This document shows positions 29,254-39,886 of a stretch of DNA of 64,000 nucleotides, one piece after another. Source of the stretch: Clostridium beijerinckii. GTDB taxonomy: Bacteria > Bacillota > Clostridia > Clostridiales > Clostridiaceae. The stretch spans positions 4,227,001-4,291,000 of the forward strand of contig NZ_CP144906.1 of assembly GCF_036699995.1 (NCBI RefSeq), read 5' to 3'. Under the pieces are notes generated by a model. The model was not told where the DNA came from and did no database searches. It was given only the letters and a program-made list of their open reading frames with translations. Each line of letters opens with the position of its first letter. Positions within the stretch are counted from its first letter, which is position 1. Position numbers and translations under genes: made by a program.

Positions 29254-30240
29254 CTAATATTTATATAACATAACTATACTCTGAGAACCAGATCCAATAG
29301 TCCAGAAAATTACATAGTCCCCTCTCTTAACTTTACCTTCCTTTATCGATTCATACAATGCTATGAAAGGGCTAGTAGTTCCAGTATATCCATATTTATT
29401 CCCTATATATATACTCTTATCTTCTCCTATATCTAAAAGTTGTCTTATATTTTTTATATTTATAAACGCAAACTGAGAAAAGCAGAACATTTTAATGTCT
29501 TCATTTTCTAAGCCATTTTTCTTCAGCATCTTTTTAGCAATCTCTGCTGCTGGATAAACACATGCCCCACCATCGAATGGCAACCATTTCAAATAAAGCT
29601 CACCTACATCATTTGATTTGAAGAAATTAGAGAATCCTTTACTTGGATACATAATATTATGACTTTCCTCTGTGTTTATATAATATTCTGCATCAACTAT
29701 TCCACACTCTTCTTCAACTTTTTCCAAAATTATTGCACATGCAGCATGTCCATAATTTCCATAGCAAAGCTCATTATTGGGATCAGCTAACGAATCGACA
29801 TCATCACAACCAATAATCAATGCTCTTTTAGCTCGCTTTGACGATTCTAAATAATTTGATATATTCTCTAAGGCAACAGTCATACCAGCACAATTTGCAT
29901 TCATATCAAAACACATTACATTTCTTCCCGCATTTAATTCCTTATGTATTAAAATAGATGTTGCTGGTGCTATATATTCAGATAATATAGATGAATATAC
30001 TAGCACATCTATGTCACTACCTGTCAAGTTAGCTTTATCTAATGCTGATTTTGCTACTTTTACTGCTAGAGATAAAGTTGTCTCCTGTTCATTAAACATA
30101 AAGCGTTTATCTCTACCCATTACATCTACCAATAAATGTTCTACATCCTTATCTTGTTTTTCAAAATGTTTTAAATAAATATCATTTGAAACAACTTTAG
30201 ATGCATGACAAATATCAATGCAACTTAATCTTATTCCCAT
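29254..30240 (-). CDS. KASIII (FabH)-like thiolase-fold protein lacking the catalytic His and Asn
   Basis: The 328-residue thiolase-fold protein is colinear with 3-oxoacyl-ACP synthase III. C117 in MNANCAGM matches the acyl-binding cysteine. The FabH motif PHQAN is replaced by FSQFA and the GNTSAAS motif by GYTGTTS, so the usual His and Asn that drive decarboxylative condensation are absent. This argues for a different acyl transfer or a binding role. It is the second gene of a two-gene operon, 53 bases after the STAS-like gene, and lies downstream of a c-di-GMP-I riboswitch. Motif replacements are directly visible; the changed activity is inferred. Confidence 0.85.
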   Translation of the reverse strand: MGIRLSCIDICHASKVVSNDIYLKHFEKQDKDVEHLLVDVMGRDKRFMFNEQETTLSLAVKVAKSALDKANLTGSDIDVLVYSSILSEYIAPATSILIHKELNAGRNVMCFDMNANCAGMTVALENISNYLESSKRAKRALIIGCDDVDSLADPNNELCYGNYGHAACAIILEKVEEECGIVDAEYYINTEESHNIMYPSKGFSNFFKSNDVGELYLKWLPFDGGACVYPAAEIAKKMLKKNGLENEDIKMFCFSQFAFINIKNIRQLLDIGEDKSIYIGNKYGYTGTTSPFIALYESIKEGKVKRGDYVIFWTIGSGSQSIVMLYKY

Positions 30241-30293
30241 AATAATCTCCTAGCTAATGTAATTCAATTTAATATTATAAATTATGTATTGTT

Positions 30294-30626
30294 TTAAATT
30301 ATTTCAATTCCCAATCCAGTGTTCCTACTTATTCTTGATAATTGCATCTTTAAAGTTATATTACTACCAACATTTGCTATAACCTTTACAAACTTGCAAG
30401 CCTTGTACATTTGAAAACATCCTTCTAACATTGGTAACATCTCTTGTCTTGAAACGTTTAACTCTCTTGCATCAAAATTTAATACATATTCTGAAGTTTG
30501 TATAGGAGATAGTTCTTTTCTAAAATCTTCAACAAAACTATTAGCATCGTCTGGTTCAAACATTCCCCATATCCTTATGTTAATCTCCTTTTTCGCCTTG
30601 TCCAAAGACAACTGATACTTTTTCAT
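30294..30626 (-). CDS. Small STAS-like domain protein
   Basis: The 110-residue protein has the beta-alpha layout of SpoIIAA/STAS or CRAL-TRIO-like signalling domains (opening strand KEINIRIWGMF, central strand YVLNFDARELNVS, helix LPMLEGCFQMY). No family is recognised with certainty. It is the first gene under the c-di-GMP riboswitch and is followed by the KASIII-like gene, suggesting the two act together, for example the small protein binding or localising the acyl enzyme. That role is inferred from context only. Confidence 0.65.
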   Translation of the reverse strand: MKKYQLSLDKAKKEINIRIWGMFEPDDANSFVEDFRKELSPIQTSEYVLNFDARELNVSRQEMLPMLEGCFQMYKACKFVKVIANVGSNITLKMQLSRISRNTGLGIEII

Positions 30627-30702
30627 TTACTACACCTAACCTTTCTTTATTTAAATTCTTATCATATACACATATTTCAATGATTTTCTATTAAAATAAA
30701 AA

Positions 30703-30729
30703 GGTGCCTATTAATTATTAATAGGCACC
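30703..30729 (-). terminator. Terminator hairpin serving as riboswitch expression platform
   Basis: GGTGCCTATTAAT and its exact complement with almost no loop, followed on the minus strand by TTTTTATTTT. It lies between the c-di-GMP aptamer and the STAS-like start codon, so it is well placed for transcription attenuation. Confidence 0.82.
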
Positions 30730-30765
30730 AAAAATAAACAAATGACTAATGTTTATATAACTACA

Positions 30766-30850
30766 TTTTGGCAACCTGGCAATCATTGAAAATAAATTTC
30801 TTTAGACCCATAGCTTTGCGGCCCTGCCTTTCGGCAAGTGTGCTATTATC
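30766..30850 (-). promoter_or_regulatory. c-di-GMP-I (GEMM-I) riboswitch aptamer
   Basis: On the minus strand the sequence shows the GEMM-I consensus in order: CACTTGCCGAAAGGCAGG (P2 with GAAA tetraloop), CCGCAAAGCTA (conserved CGCAAAGC core), GGGTCTAA, a variable P3 stem (GAAATTTATTTTC) and GCCAGGTTGCC (tetraloop receptor and P1 3' strand). The P1 5' strand (AGCAC) pairs less well than usual. The aptamer is followed by an intrinsic terminator at 30703-30729 and then the STAS-like/KASIII-like operon. Whether c-di-GMP switches it on or off needs the full fold. Confidence 0.9.
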
Positions 30851-30965
30851 AATGCATATGATATGCATAATTTTACACTTATTTTTGATAAATTTCAATA
30901 TTTATACTAATATTTTTACCATTAATGGCATTAAAACTAATTTTAGTAAGTTACATTTATAACCT

Positions 30966-31931
30966 CTACCTATTTTGAAAAGATTCTTTAAATTCTTTCT
31001 TAATAACTAAGAAATCTTCTAAATCATTCAAAAACTGAAATAGCAACGCTCTGTTTTCAAATTCGTTTCGATTCTTAGGTAAATCCATTTTTTCATAGTC
31101 TTTTCTAAGTAAATTTAGTTTATTTATAAGCTCTACACAATCATTATCTTCCTTTAGATTCATTGCAACTTCATTTGTAAATTCTGATAATATTCTAGTT
31201 TGATCATAAGTCATATAAAATCTCGAAAAATGCCTCTTCATTCTTTTCATTGTATCTAGCTGTATTATTCTCATCTCTATATAACTCAAATAATAATCAT
31301 TTTTTTTAAATAAACGATTATTATTTATTATCTGTGCCATAAATTTAGACTTATTAATTAATTCCTCAACATTCACTGATATTTGTTTTTCATAAATTGG
31401 TACAGCCTGAGTAACAAGGCTTACTGCCATATCTGATAATATAGCTCTATAATAATCTTCTATTCTTTCTTTATTCTTTTCAAATTGTTCTTCTAATGAC
31501 GCAGTATATAGATTAAACATCATTGCTACTCCAATTCCTACTATCGTTAGCTGTGCCTCATTTATAATCCAAGAAACATTAATATTAGAACTCGTTAAAA
31601 GATGTGTCGATAATACAGCACCTACAACCATTCCTTCTCCCATTTTTAGTATTTTAGTTATGGGTATAAATATCAGTAAGAATAATCCAAACACAATTGG
31701 ATTGTTTCCAAGCAGCATATATAGAATATAAGACAGAAGTATTGCCACTGACGAAGTAATTATTCTTCTACCTGCAACTAATAAAGCTTCTTTTTTAGTA
31801 TCCTGAATACTAAGTATTGCAATTATACCTGAAGTCACTCCAAATTGTAATCCTATATAATTTGATATAATTATGGCTATTGTCGCTGATAAAGCCATTT
31901 TAAATGTTGTTGATTGTAAGTATTTCACCAT
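30966..31931 (-). CDS. Aromatic acid exporter-family (ArAE/DUF939) membrane protein
   Basis: From the ATG at 31931 the protein has 321 residues. About four to five N-terminal transmembrane helices (residues 10-150) are followed by a cytoplasmic helical half, the layout of ArAE_1/DUF939 plus DUF939_C proteins (FUSC-like). The frame extends to a GTG at 31949, but that GTG forms part of the GGGAG ribosome binding site. The substrate is unknown. It is upstream of, and separated by the riboswitch from, the STAS-like operon. Confidence 0.82.
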   Translation of the reverse strand: MVKYLQSTTFKMALSATIAIIISNYIGLQFGVTSGIIAILSIQDTKKEALLVAGRRIITSSVAILLSYILYMLLGNNPIVFGLFLLIFIPITKILKMGEGMVVGAVLSTHLLTSSNINVSWIINEAQLTIVGIGVAMMFNLYTASLEEQFEKNKERIEDYYRAILSDMAVSLVTQAVPIYEKQISVNVEELINKSKFMAQIINNNRLFKKNDYYLSYIEMRIIQLDTMKRMKRHFSRFYMTYDQTRILSEFTNEVAMNLKEDNDCVELINKLNLLRKDYEKMDLPKNRNEFENRALLFQFLNDLEDFLVIKKEFKESFQNR

Positions 31932-32119
31932 TTTTAATTTATCTCCCACTATTCTATATTATATTTTTCTTGGGTTCTTTGCTTTTGCTATAATTATAGA
32001 CTATTTTTTCATTTTTTTAAATTTCTATAGACATACATTTTATTGCTTATTTAAATTATAAATGCTAAAATGCAATTAAATAAATGAAAATATATGCAAA
32101 CTATAATTAGTATATGAAA

Positions 32120-33087
32120 TTATATCTTATGTTTAATAAGAATAGGAAGTTCATAAGCAAGCATTATAATCCAACTTGCAAAACAGCTTAGCGCGATACC
32201 AACTATACCAAACTTGGGAGCAAGTAAATACGCAAATGTCACTCTTCCAATCATCTGTGAGAAAGTTGATAATTAAATTAACTTTTAATTCTCCCATTCC
32301 TCCGAAATAACATTGTATTCCATTTGTCCATGCTGGTAGCATGTAGAAAAATGCCATAAAATGAAGATAAATCACACCTAATTATATAACTTTTGATCCT
32401 TCATTATGAACAAATAGCTTCATTAAATTATCAGCCCCGAAATATACTAGACCAACAAGTATACACCAAAATAATGTTTCTATTTTTAAGCCTGTCCAGA
32501 GTCCCTGTTTAATACGATTATGCTTTTTGGCTCCTCTATTTTGAGCTAAAAATGTTGTCATTCCACTACTAATACTTTGTTGTGGCGTGAACGCAAAATC
32601 ATCAATTCCATTAACTGCATTAAATGTTGCTATTGCATCTATTCCCAAAGGATTTACTGCACTTTGAATTAAAACTTTTCCAATATATAAACAAGTTTGC
32701 TGCATAGCAGTAACAGAACTATAATTTATTGTAGTTTTTAATAATTCTTTATCTAGTATAATCTCTTCTTTAGTGAAATGAAGTAATGGTACTTTCTTAT
32801 AAACATAAACAATACAAAAAACGCTCGATAGCATTTCTGCAGTTACAATTGCAATTGCAGTACCCGCAACCCCCATCTTTAAAAATACTACAAATATAAT
32901 ATCCATTACGATATTTAATACATCTGAAATTATCAAAAAAATTAGTGGTGATTTTGAATCATCTATGCTTCGTAATGTTGCAGCTTATACATTATATAAA
33001 AATGTAAAAATAAGACCTACAAATATAATCATTAAATAAGTTGCTGCAAAATAGAAATTACATTCATATTTTGCAACAACTCCATTT
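32120..33087 (-). pseudogene. Decayed MATE-family efflux pump
   Basis: Reading the minus strand gives the central and C-terminal parts of a MATE transporter (AATLRSIDDSKSPL, then the long 184-residue piece, then PAWTNGIQCYFGGMGELKV). The N-terminal third is missing. Two in-frame TAA codons (at about 32983-32985 and 32382-32384) break the frame. A frameshift near 32265 separates GELKVNLIINF from the continuing homology (MIGRVTFAYLLAPKFG) up to a stop at 32120. It abuts the 3' end of the MCP gene, suggesting a deletion removed the start. It cannot make a working pump. Confidence 0.88.
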
Positions 33088-33103
33088 TAAATATTATTAT
33101 TTT

Positions 33104-35092
33104 TTATATTTTAAACTTAGAGACAATACTCATAAGTTCTTGAGCATTATTTTCTGTAGTTTTCATAAGGTTAGCAACATTATTAGCCCTTTCCATAGCT
33201 ACTAATGTTTTTTCAGAAATGTCTTGAGCTCCTACTGCGCTTTCGTCATTTGAAGCCGAAATTTCATTTATTGAGCTTACCATACTTTGTATTGAACTTA
33301 ATAATTCTTCAGCCGTTTGACTAAAATCGCTTACTAAAGCTTGAACAGCCTCTGAATCCTTATAATATTGTTCTCCTGTACTTACCATATTCTTATAATC
33401 ATCAATTACAGTTGTATCAATAAACTGTAATGCTTTTTCTGAGCTTGTCTTTAAATTTTTTACTGAACTCATAACTAATTTTGTTATTTCTTGAATTTCA
33501 TTAACTGTATCTTTTGATACTTCTGCTAGTTTTCTTATTTCATCTGCTACTACCGCAAATCCCTTGCCAGCCTCTCCTGCTCTAGCTGCTTCTATTGCTG
33601 CATTTAATGCAAGCAGATTAGTTTGAGATGTAATTTGCAGAATAGATTCTGAAAGATCATTAATTTTATCAACAGCATTTGATTGTTCAATTGCCTTCTT
33701 CATATCAACATCAATATTATTTCTAATATCATGTGCTGTTTTTTCAGATACTATAGCATTTTCCTTTAAATTCTGAGCACGTCTACTTATTTCTTTAGCT
33801 ATTCCGGAACCATTTTGTGCCTTGCTTGAAATATTTTTAACTGACTTTTCCAACTCTGACGAAGTTGTATTGATAAGCTTTGTTGCAGCTGCCGTTTGTT
33901 CGATTCCTGCTGACATTTCTTGTGTAGTTGCAGATACATTCTCAACCTGCATAGATAAGTCATGCATACTCTTAAATGAACCTGTTACATTATTTTTAAC
34001 ACTATACGCCTCATTTATAACATCTGTTACAACAGCCTTTATTGATTCACTCATTATCTCCATTGAACTCGCAAGAACTCCAATTTCGTCTTTTCGTCTC
34101 TTTATTTTTTCTGGTACTTTATGCGTAAAATCTGCATTTGCTAATCTATTTAAATATTCTGCTGCTGATTTTATAGGCCTCGCAATAATATTTGCCATAA
34201 AAAATGATATGATCGTAACAAGAACTACGGAAATGAATATAACTATCCATGATATTTGTGTTGTTCTATTGATTTCATCATAAACCTCACTTTTAGGAAC
34301 TGTAACAACTACTTTCCACGATGTATTTGCTACAGTAGAGTATGCTGCAATTTTACTTAGACCTTGATCATCTGTATATTCAATGTATCCACTATCTTTA
34401 GCTAATACTTCATTTTTAAAAAGATTTATAGTATCTTGATTTTTTATAATATCAGCCATATTCTTGCCAACATAATCCTTATTGGGATGATATAAGAAAT
34501 CAGCATTTTTTGATATCATAAATGCATATCCTGTATCCTCAACTTTTAGGTTTGACATATATGTATTTAAAGAGTCAATGCTAACTAAACTAGTAATTAA
34601 ACCATTAAAATTATTATTTGAATCTAAAATCGGAATAGCAATTGGTATATTCATTTTTCCAGTACTTTTATTTATTATTACATCAGTAATAACCATCTTT
34701 TTTGTTTCTTTTGTTTTTATAAAATAATCCCTGTCAGTAACATCAATAGTACTAGCAATTTTTCCATCCTTTGTTACTGCACCTAACGACTCAATTTCCG
34801 AGTCACTTTCATTAATAGGCTTAAGTACTGAATTTATAGCGCTTGCATCCATATTGGAGAATTCTGGATGTGCTTTATATATCTCTGTAAGTTGAGACAC
34901 TTTTCCATTAACCCAAATATTCATCTCATTGACAGTTGAATTAGCTATACCAATTTCATTTTTCTTAATGTTACTATCAACTAGCGAAGTAAATTGATTT
35001 ATCTGAAAAAGTGATAGACTGAACAGTGGAATAAGAGATAAACAAATCAAAACCATTGTCAATTTGAATCTCAGTGAATTAAAAATCTTCAT
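33104..35092 (-). CDS. Methyl-accepting chemotaxis protein with dCache-type sensor
   Basis: From the ATG at 35092 (AGGGGGA site directly upstream; the frame runs on to 35137) the receptor has 662 residues. TM1 is followed by an extracellular dCache-like domain of about 245 residues that includes [12 protein letters not shown] and [16 protein letters not shown], a classical small-ligand pocket. TM2, HAMP and the signalling domain follow, with tip [22 protein letters not shown]. It probably senses amino acids or organic acids. It is a single gene, unlinked to the cheA cluster in this window. Confidence 0.9.
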   Translation of the reverse strand: MKIFNSLRFKLTMVLICLSLIPLFSLSLFQINQFTSLVDSNIKKNEIGIANSTVNEMNIWVNGKVSQLTEIYKAHPEFSNMDASAINSVLKPINESDSEIESLGAVTKDGKIASTIDVTDRDYFIKTKETKKMVITDVIINKSTGKMNIPIAIPILDSNNNFNGLITSLVSIDSLNTYMSNLKVEDTGYAFMISKNADFLYHPNKDYVGKNMADIIKNQDTINLFKNEVLAKDSGYIEYTDDQGLSKIAAYSTVANTSWKVVVTVPKSEVYDEINRTTQISWIVIFISVVLVTIISFFMANIIARPIKSAAEYLNRLANADFTHKVPEKIKRRKDEIGVLASSMEIMSESIKAVVTDVINEAYSVKNNVTGSFKSMHDLSMQVENVSATTQEMSAGIEQTAAATKLINTTSSELEKSVKNISSKAQNGSGIAKEISRRAQNLKENAIVSEKTAHDIRNNIDVDMKKAIEQSNAVDKINDLSESILQITSQTNLLALNAAIEAARAGEAGKGFAVVADEIRKLAEVSKDTVNEIQEITKLVMSSVKNLKTSSEKALQFIDTTVIDDYKNMVSTGEQYYKDSEAVQALVSDFSQTAEELLSSIQSMVSSINEISASNDESAVGAQDISEKTLVAMERANNVANLMKTTENNAQELMSIVSKFKI

Positions 35093-35137
35093 AAAATTTC
35101 CCCCTAAGTAGTTACTCATTAAGTTTTCATCAATCAA

Positions 35138-35798
35138 AATTATGATACCTATTTCCTTTAAATTGTTATGTAGTTAAAGTTTAATTCCTTTATTAACAAT
35201 CTGCTGGAAAGTTAATACTACTTACCATTTCTTATCAAGAAACCCTAATATCATAACTTTTTCAATAAATATATGATCGTTTTTTGTAGAACTCTGGTAA
35301 ATATAATTATATCTGCACTAATTTAGTAAATCAATATATTTTTTTGTAAAATCTCATTTAAGTTTCACTTATTTTTGTGATTTTTTATTAATTTTTAAAA
35401 TAAGATTAAACATATTGCTTTCCATGTAATTTTGAGCTAATCTGCAATTATTTAAGCCTTCTTGATAAACGTATACTAATATCAATATATTAATACTTGC
35501 TTAACTATAAAAACACCTTTAGACAATATAATAAAATAATGCCTTGGATAATGAATATGATTATTTAAACGACTTTGCACTATAATTTTTACGGTAAGCC
35601 GATTTTATTTTATATAAACAAGCGCACTCATGTTGTATAACTACCTAAATTAAATTTTCTATGATACTATGATATTTATAATGCTAAATAGAAAAATTTA
35701 TGCTGTCATATTTCCTAAAACAGAATACAGTTTAACAGATGTTAATAGACGACTTATTCTAATCCTAGGGATGCATAAATTTAGAAGCGAAGATTTAG
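35138..35798. other. Non-coding AT-rich region between MCP and MocR remnant
   Basis: About 660 bases with no supported gene, RNA or repeat. It contains the divergent control regions of the flanking genes, but no promoter stands out. Confidence 0.45.
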
Positions 35799-35816
35799 AT
35801 GAAGGGTTTGATTTTC

Positions 35817-37157
35817 ATGAAAATATATGAGCAAATCTCACATGATATTAAAGAGAAAATAAGAATTGAACTAATGCCTCAAGGAGCTAAATTGCCATCC
35901 ATCACCTCTCTTTGTAATGAATATAAGTGTAGCAAAGGTACCATTATTAAAGCTTATACCAATTTATGTAATGAGCATATAGTTTATTCTTCACCTTAGA
36001 GTGGATTTTACGTTGCTGATAACCTTGTACGATTTAGCACAAATCAAGCTAATATTTATGATCTATCAACTGGTAACTCTTTGGTTAGCAATATTCCAAT
36101 AAAGGATATTCAGCATTGCTTAAACTCAGCTCTGGAGCTCCACAGCAACATGTCTCTAAACATGGATTTAGAAGGCCTTCCTTCTTTACGTGAACTGTTA
36201 ACTGATTTACTTATGAGAGATGATATATATTCTAAAAGTAAAAATTTAATTCTATCCCAAGGTATTCTGCAAGTATTAACTCTTTTTTCAAAGATGGAAT
36301 TTCCAAATGGCAATGATACTATACTTATCGAAGATCCTTCTTATACTTATTATATAAACTTTTTAAAGTATGAGAATATTAAAGTTAGAACTATAAAAAG
36401 AGACGAGAATGGAATTAATTTATATGAACTTGAAGAAATATTTAAAAACCAAAGTATTAAATTCTTTTACACGATTCCTAGAAATCATAACCCTTTAGGC
36501 ACTTATTATTCATTAAATCAAAGAAAAGCAATAATGAAGCTTGCCCATACTTACAATGTATATGTTATCGAAGATGATTATTTTTCAGATTTAAGTACCT
36601 TGTCAAGATATTCACCTATTTATTATTATTCGGATTTTAGAAATTGTATATATCTTAGAAGCTTTTCTAAGACAATACCTTATATAAGAATTGGTGTAGC
36701 TATAATCCCTGATGATTTAATTAATAGATTTAAGGAATGGATGAAATACTCATATTATTTTTCATATTATATGCCATCATTGGTTTCTCAAGCAACACTT
36801 GAATCATATATAAAAAGCTCTATATATAATAAGCATGTAGCCATTCTTTCTAGCAATTTAAAGGACACTTTAAAATTATTTAGGAAAATAACTTCTGCTT
36901 GGGATTCAAATTTAGTTAATATACTTGGCGGAAGTTCTGGTTATTATTCTACTATAATATTAGCTCCTCATATCGACTGTAATAAATTATTAGACAATTT
37001 AAAAAATAAAAATATTCTTCTAGCCCATAATTCGGCCTCATACTACAATACAGAGAATTTTGACAATAGTCTAAGACTCAGTATTGCTAGAATTAATTCT
37101 ACTGATTTGAAATTAGCATTAAATATTATTTATGATGAAATATTAAAATTATCATAA
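35817..37157 (+). pseudogene. MocR-type regulator interrupted by a TAG codon
   Basis: An N-terminal GntR helix-turn-helix (FMKIYEQISHDIKEKIR to KGTIIKAYTNL) and an aminotransferase-like domain (IPRNHNPLGT loop, PLP lysine in LRSFSKTIPYIRIG) lie in one frame. They are separated only by TAG at 35997-35999. In GntR proteins this point reads P-x-SGFYV, so CAG to TAG is a likely single change. The body restarts without a good ribosome binding site, so the two halves would not be made efficiently. The start ATG at 35817 has AAGGG 10 bases upstream. Both motifs are otherwise conserved, so inactivation is recent, a sequencing error, or suppressed. Confidence 0.85.
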
Positions 37158-37167
37158 ATACAATAAT

Positions 37168-37206
37168 AAAAGATCTAAGGGTCATATTCTTTCCCTTAAA
37201 TCTTTT
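37168..37206. terminator. Bidirectional terminator hairpin
   Basis: AAAAGATCTAAGGG and CCCTTAAATCTTTT (one mismatch) between convergent MocR remnant and GH4 gene. Confidence 0.78.
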
Positions 37207-37212
37207 ATAATA

Positions 37213-38526
37213 TTAAGCAAATTGTGGTAAATAATCTTTATGTGCCTCTAGTAATTCATCCAATAATATTTTCGCTATTTTCTCTGATGGAATTAATGGA
37301 TTAATAGTTAATGCAAGAAGTGCTTTATTATAATCCCCTTCAACTGCTGCTTCAACCACTAAACGTTCAAATGATTTTATTGTTTGAACCAATCCATTCA
37401 CACTTACTGGTAATTTCCCCATAGCAATAGGTTTAGGCCCATCCTTAGTTATAATACATGAAATCTCAACTGCTGAGTCATTCTCTATTCCTTCAATAGC
37501 CCCATTGTTTTTAGTATTAACTGGTTGAATATCTCCCTTGTTGTTATAAATAGAGTTAATTAATCTGCAAGCTGCATCTGAATAATATGCTCCACCTCTC
37601 TTTTCCAATTGCGGTGGCTTAATATCTAAATTTTCATCTTTGTATAGTTCAAATAAATCATTTTCTAATCTCTTAACTACTTCTGCTCTAGTTTCTCCCT
37701 TAGAAAATTCTTTTAATTCTTCTTCAAGCATATCTGCTGTTTGAAAGTAATACCTATGATATGGGCATGGCATCATTCTAAGAGCTTTAATAAATTCTGG
37801 GTTCCACTCTAAATCTTGAATATTTTTTACAATTGACCCCAGTTTACCTTCTGCTAGTGAGTCTATTACTTTATCTGTAATTTTTTCACCATCTAAATAA
37901 ATTTCTCTACCAAATACCATATGATTCAATCCCATGAAATCCATAGTAATTCTGCTATGCTCTACTTCAAGCATATCCGCTACTGCTTTTTCCATGCCAA
38001 TTGGAACATTACATAATCCAATAATCTTTTTATTCTTTCCATATCTAAGAAGAGCTTCTGTTACCATTCCTGCAGGATTTGTAAAATTTACAAGCCATGC
38101 ATTTGGACATAGCTCTGACATATCTTTATCTATATCTAAAATTACAGGTATTGTTCTTAGTGCTTTAAACATACCTCCAGCACCATTGGTTTCTTGTCCT
38201 ATTACACCATGACTTAATGGTATTCTTTCATCCTGAATCCTAGCATCTAATAGACCAACTCTTAATTGTGTAGTTACAAAATCCGCATCCTTTAATGCTT
38301 CTCTTCTGTTTAAAGTTAAATGAATTTCCATAGGTACACCAGCTTTTTTAACCATTCTTTTAGCTAATTTCCCTACGATATTTAATTTTTCTTTTCCGCT
38401 TTCAATATCAACTAGCCATAATTCCCTTACCGGAAGTTCATTATATCTTTTTATAAACCCTTCCACTAATTCTGGAGTATAGCTCGATCCCCCACCAATT
38501 GTCACTATTTTAATTCCTTTTTCCAT
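37213..38526 (-). CDS. GH4 family 6-phospho-beta-glucosidase
   Basis: The 437-residue enzyme has the NAD-binding start IVTIGGGSSYTPELVEG, the Mn-ligand loop IGLCNVPIG and the HGVIGQETNGAGG motif characteristic of LicH/CelF-type GH4 enzymes. These use NAD+ and Mn2+ in a redox-elimination mechanism to hydrolyse phosphorylated cellobiose or lichenan disaccharides after PTS uptake. AGGAGG precedes the ATG. No PTS genes are adjacent. The ChbG-like deacetylase upstream fits a beta-glucoside/chitobiose theme, although a terminator separates them. Confidence 0.9.
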   Translation of the reverse strand: MEKGIKIVTIGGGSSYTPELVEGFIKRYNELPVRELWLVDIESGKEKLNIVGKLAKRMVKKAGVPMEIHLTLNRREALKDADFVTTQLRVGLLDARIQDERIPLSHGVIGQETNGAGGMFKALRTIPVILDIDKDMSELCPNAWLVNFTNPAGMVTEALLRYGKNKKIIGLCNVPIGMEKAVADMLEVEHSRITMDFMGLNHMVFGREIYLDGEKITDKVIDSLAEGKLGSIVKNIQDLEWNPEFIKALRMMPCPYHRYYFQTADMLEEELKEFSKGETRAEVVKRLENDLFELYKDENLDIKPPQLEKRGGAYYSDAACRLINSIYNNKGDIQPVNTKNNGAIEGIENDSAVEISCIITKDGPKPIAMGKLPVSVNGLVQTIKSFERLVVEAAVEGDYNKALLALTINPLIPSEKIAKILLDELLEAHKDYLPQFA

Positions 38527-38922
38527 CAGATATCCTCCTATATATTATAAAATATAAGCATAATCATTTTTAAATTTTGATTTAATAATTTAAGTATTTG
38601 TTTATATTGGTATACTTATTTTTTATTCTTTAAGTAATTTATTTAGATACTCTTATAGGAAATTTCCTCTTCTATACTTTATATAAAAATTGTATTTTCT
38701 CTTATTTTCATAAAATTCTAACAGATCTGTTTTCTATATCTTAACTCAATATAATCCCCTATTCAATAATATAAAAACACAACTGTGCTAGTACAGTTGT
38801 GTTTTTATTAAATTCAGAAGCACTTTAATAGCAAAATACTATTTATCAATATATTTAATAATATCTTTACCAAGAACCTTAACTATTATTTCCAAATAAT
38901 TGTAACCTTTAAATGTTTTGCT
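38527..38922. other. Intergenic region between GH4 and ChbG-like genes
   Basis: No gene seen. It contains the ChbG-like terminator at 38773-38806 and presumably the GH4 promoter. Confidence 0.5.
38773..38806 (-). terminator. Perfect 14-bp terminator hairpin of the ChbG-like gene
   Basis: AAAAACACAACTGT, a 6-base loop, then the exact complement. It separates the deacetylase transcript from the GH4 gene. Confidence 0.82.
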
Positions 38923-39690
38923 TTATATATAAGAATCATTTTTAAATTTTAGTTGTATACCTCTAAAATTTATTAATTCAATGTTTTTTTCGTTAATAAA
39001 CTGTATTACTTCTTTATTAGTTAATGTTTCTAATTCCTTTACTCTTGGGTATGCATATGAACTACTACTAATAATCTTAGAATCAAGACACCCTGGATGG
39101 CACATAATTTCTAAAGAATCTACATTAATATTATCTTCCAAAATGTTTATTAACATTTTGGGTTCAATCATAGAAATATTATAAAAACTATCAACAAACT
39201 TAGTTGTTGTTTTAATACTTTCATACTTTTCTTCTCTAATTGCCTTAATATGCCTAACTGGTATATTATACTCCTTTGCCAACTCAGCAACTACCTCAAA
39301 AACACTCTCAATAGAATGTACATGATGATGTGTATCTATATGTGTTGGAACTATCCCAAGAGATAAAAACTTTTCAAATTGTTTTCTAAATTCCCTTCGT
39401 ATATCTTCAATACACGCTGACTCAACAATATTATCATATTTTAAAAAATTCCCTTCATTATCAACTAAGGTTTTCACGTTCTTTGATAAAGGTCTGCCTG
39501 CGGTAAGAACCAGGTGAATTCCTACACCTAATTTAGGATTTTCTTTTGCCAAATTAACCGCATGTTCCGTTGTCTCCATATTACACATTAATGTGGTAGA
39601 TGTTACTATTCCATTTTTGAATCCTTTAATTATACCTAAATTAATTGCTTTTGAAATACCAAAATCATCTGCATTCATTATTAATCTCAT
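38923..39690 (-). CDS. ChbG/YdjC-family carbohydrate deacetylase
   Basis: The 255-residue protein has MNADDFG at the start, GIHLVLTAGRPL near residue 57 and HIDTHHHVHS near 117, which supply the metal ligands and catalytic Asp of the YdjC fold. Family members deacetylate chitobiose-6-phosphate or related N-acetyl sugars in the cytoplasm. In E. coli this step is needed before GH4 ChbF acts, and a GH4 enzyme lies just downstream here, which supports a shared disaccharide route. Substrate remains inferred. Confidence 0.88.
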   Translation of the reverse strand: MRLIMNADDFGISKAINLGIIKGFKNGIVTSTTLMCNMETTEHAVNLAKENPKLGVGIHLVLTAGRPLSKNVKTLVDNEGNFLKYDNIVESACIEDIRREFRKQFEKFLSLGIVPTHIDTHHHVHSIESVFEVVAELAKEYNIPVRHIKAIREEKYESIKTTTKFVDSFYNISMIEPKMLINILEDNINVDSLEIMCHPGCLDSKIISSSSYAYPRVKELETLTNKEVIQFINEKNIELINFRGIQLKFKNDSYI

Positions 39691-39886
39691 ATCTTTCTCT
39701 ACTCCTTATATTTAATGTTTTAGTCTAATAGAAATATATTTATAATACCATAATAATCCACATTATTTTTATCAGCAATAGCTCTAGATAATAATCACAT
39801 TATACGTATCTCTTATTTTAGGTCAGGATATATTTCATATTATAAACCTAGGACATATCCCACTGCCTATATATGCCAAACTAGTA

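Noticed and set aside
30768..30962. 64-residue plus-strand frame over the riboswitch
   Set aside because: Antisense to the GEMM-I aptamer; composition random.
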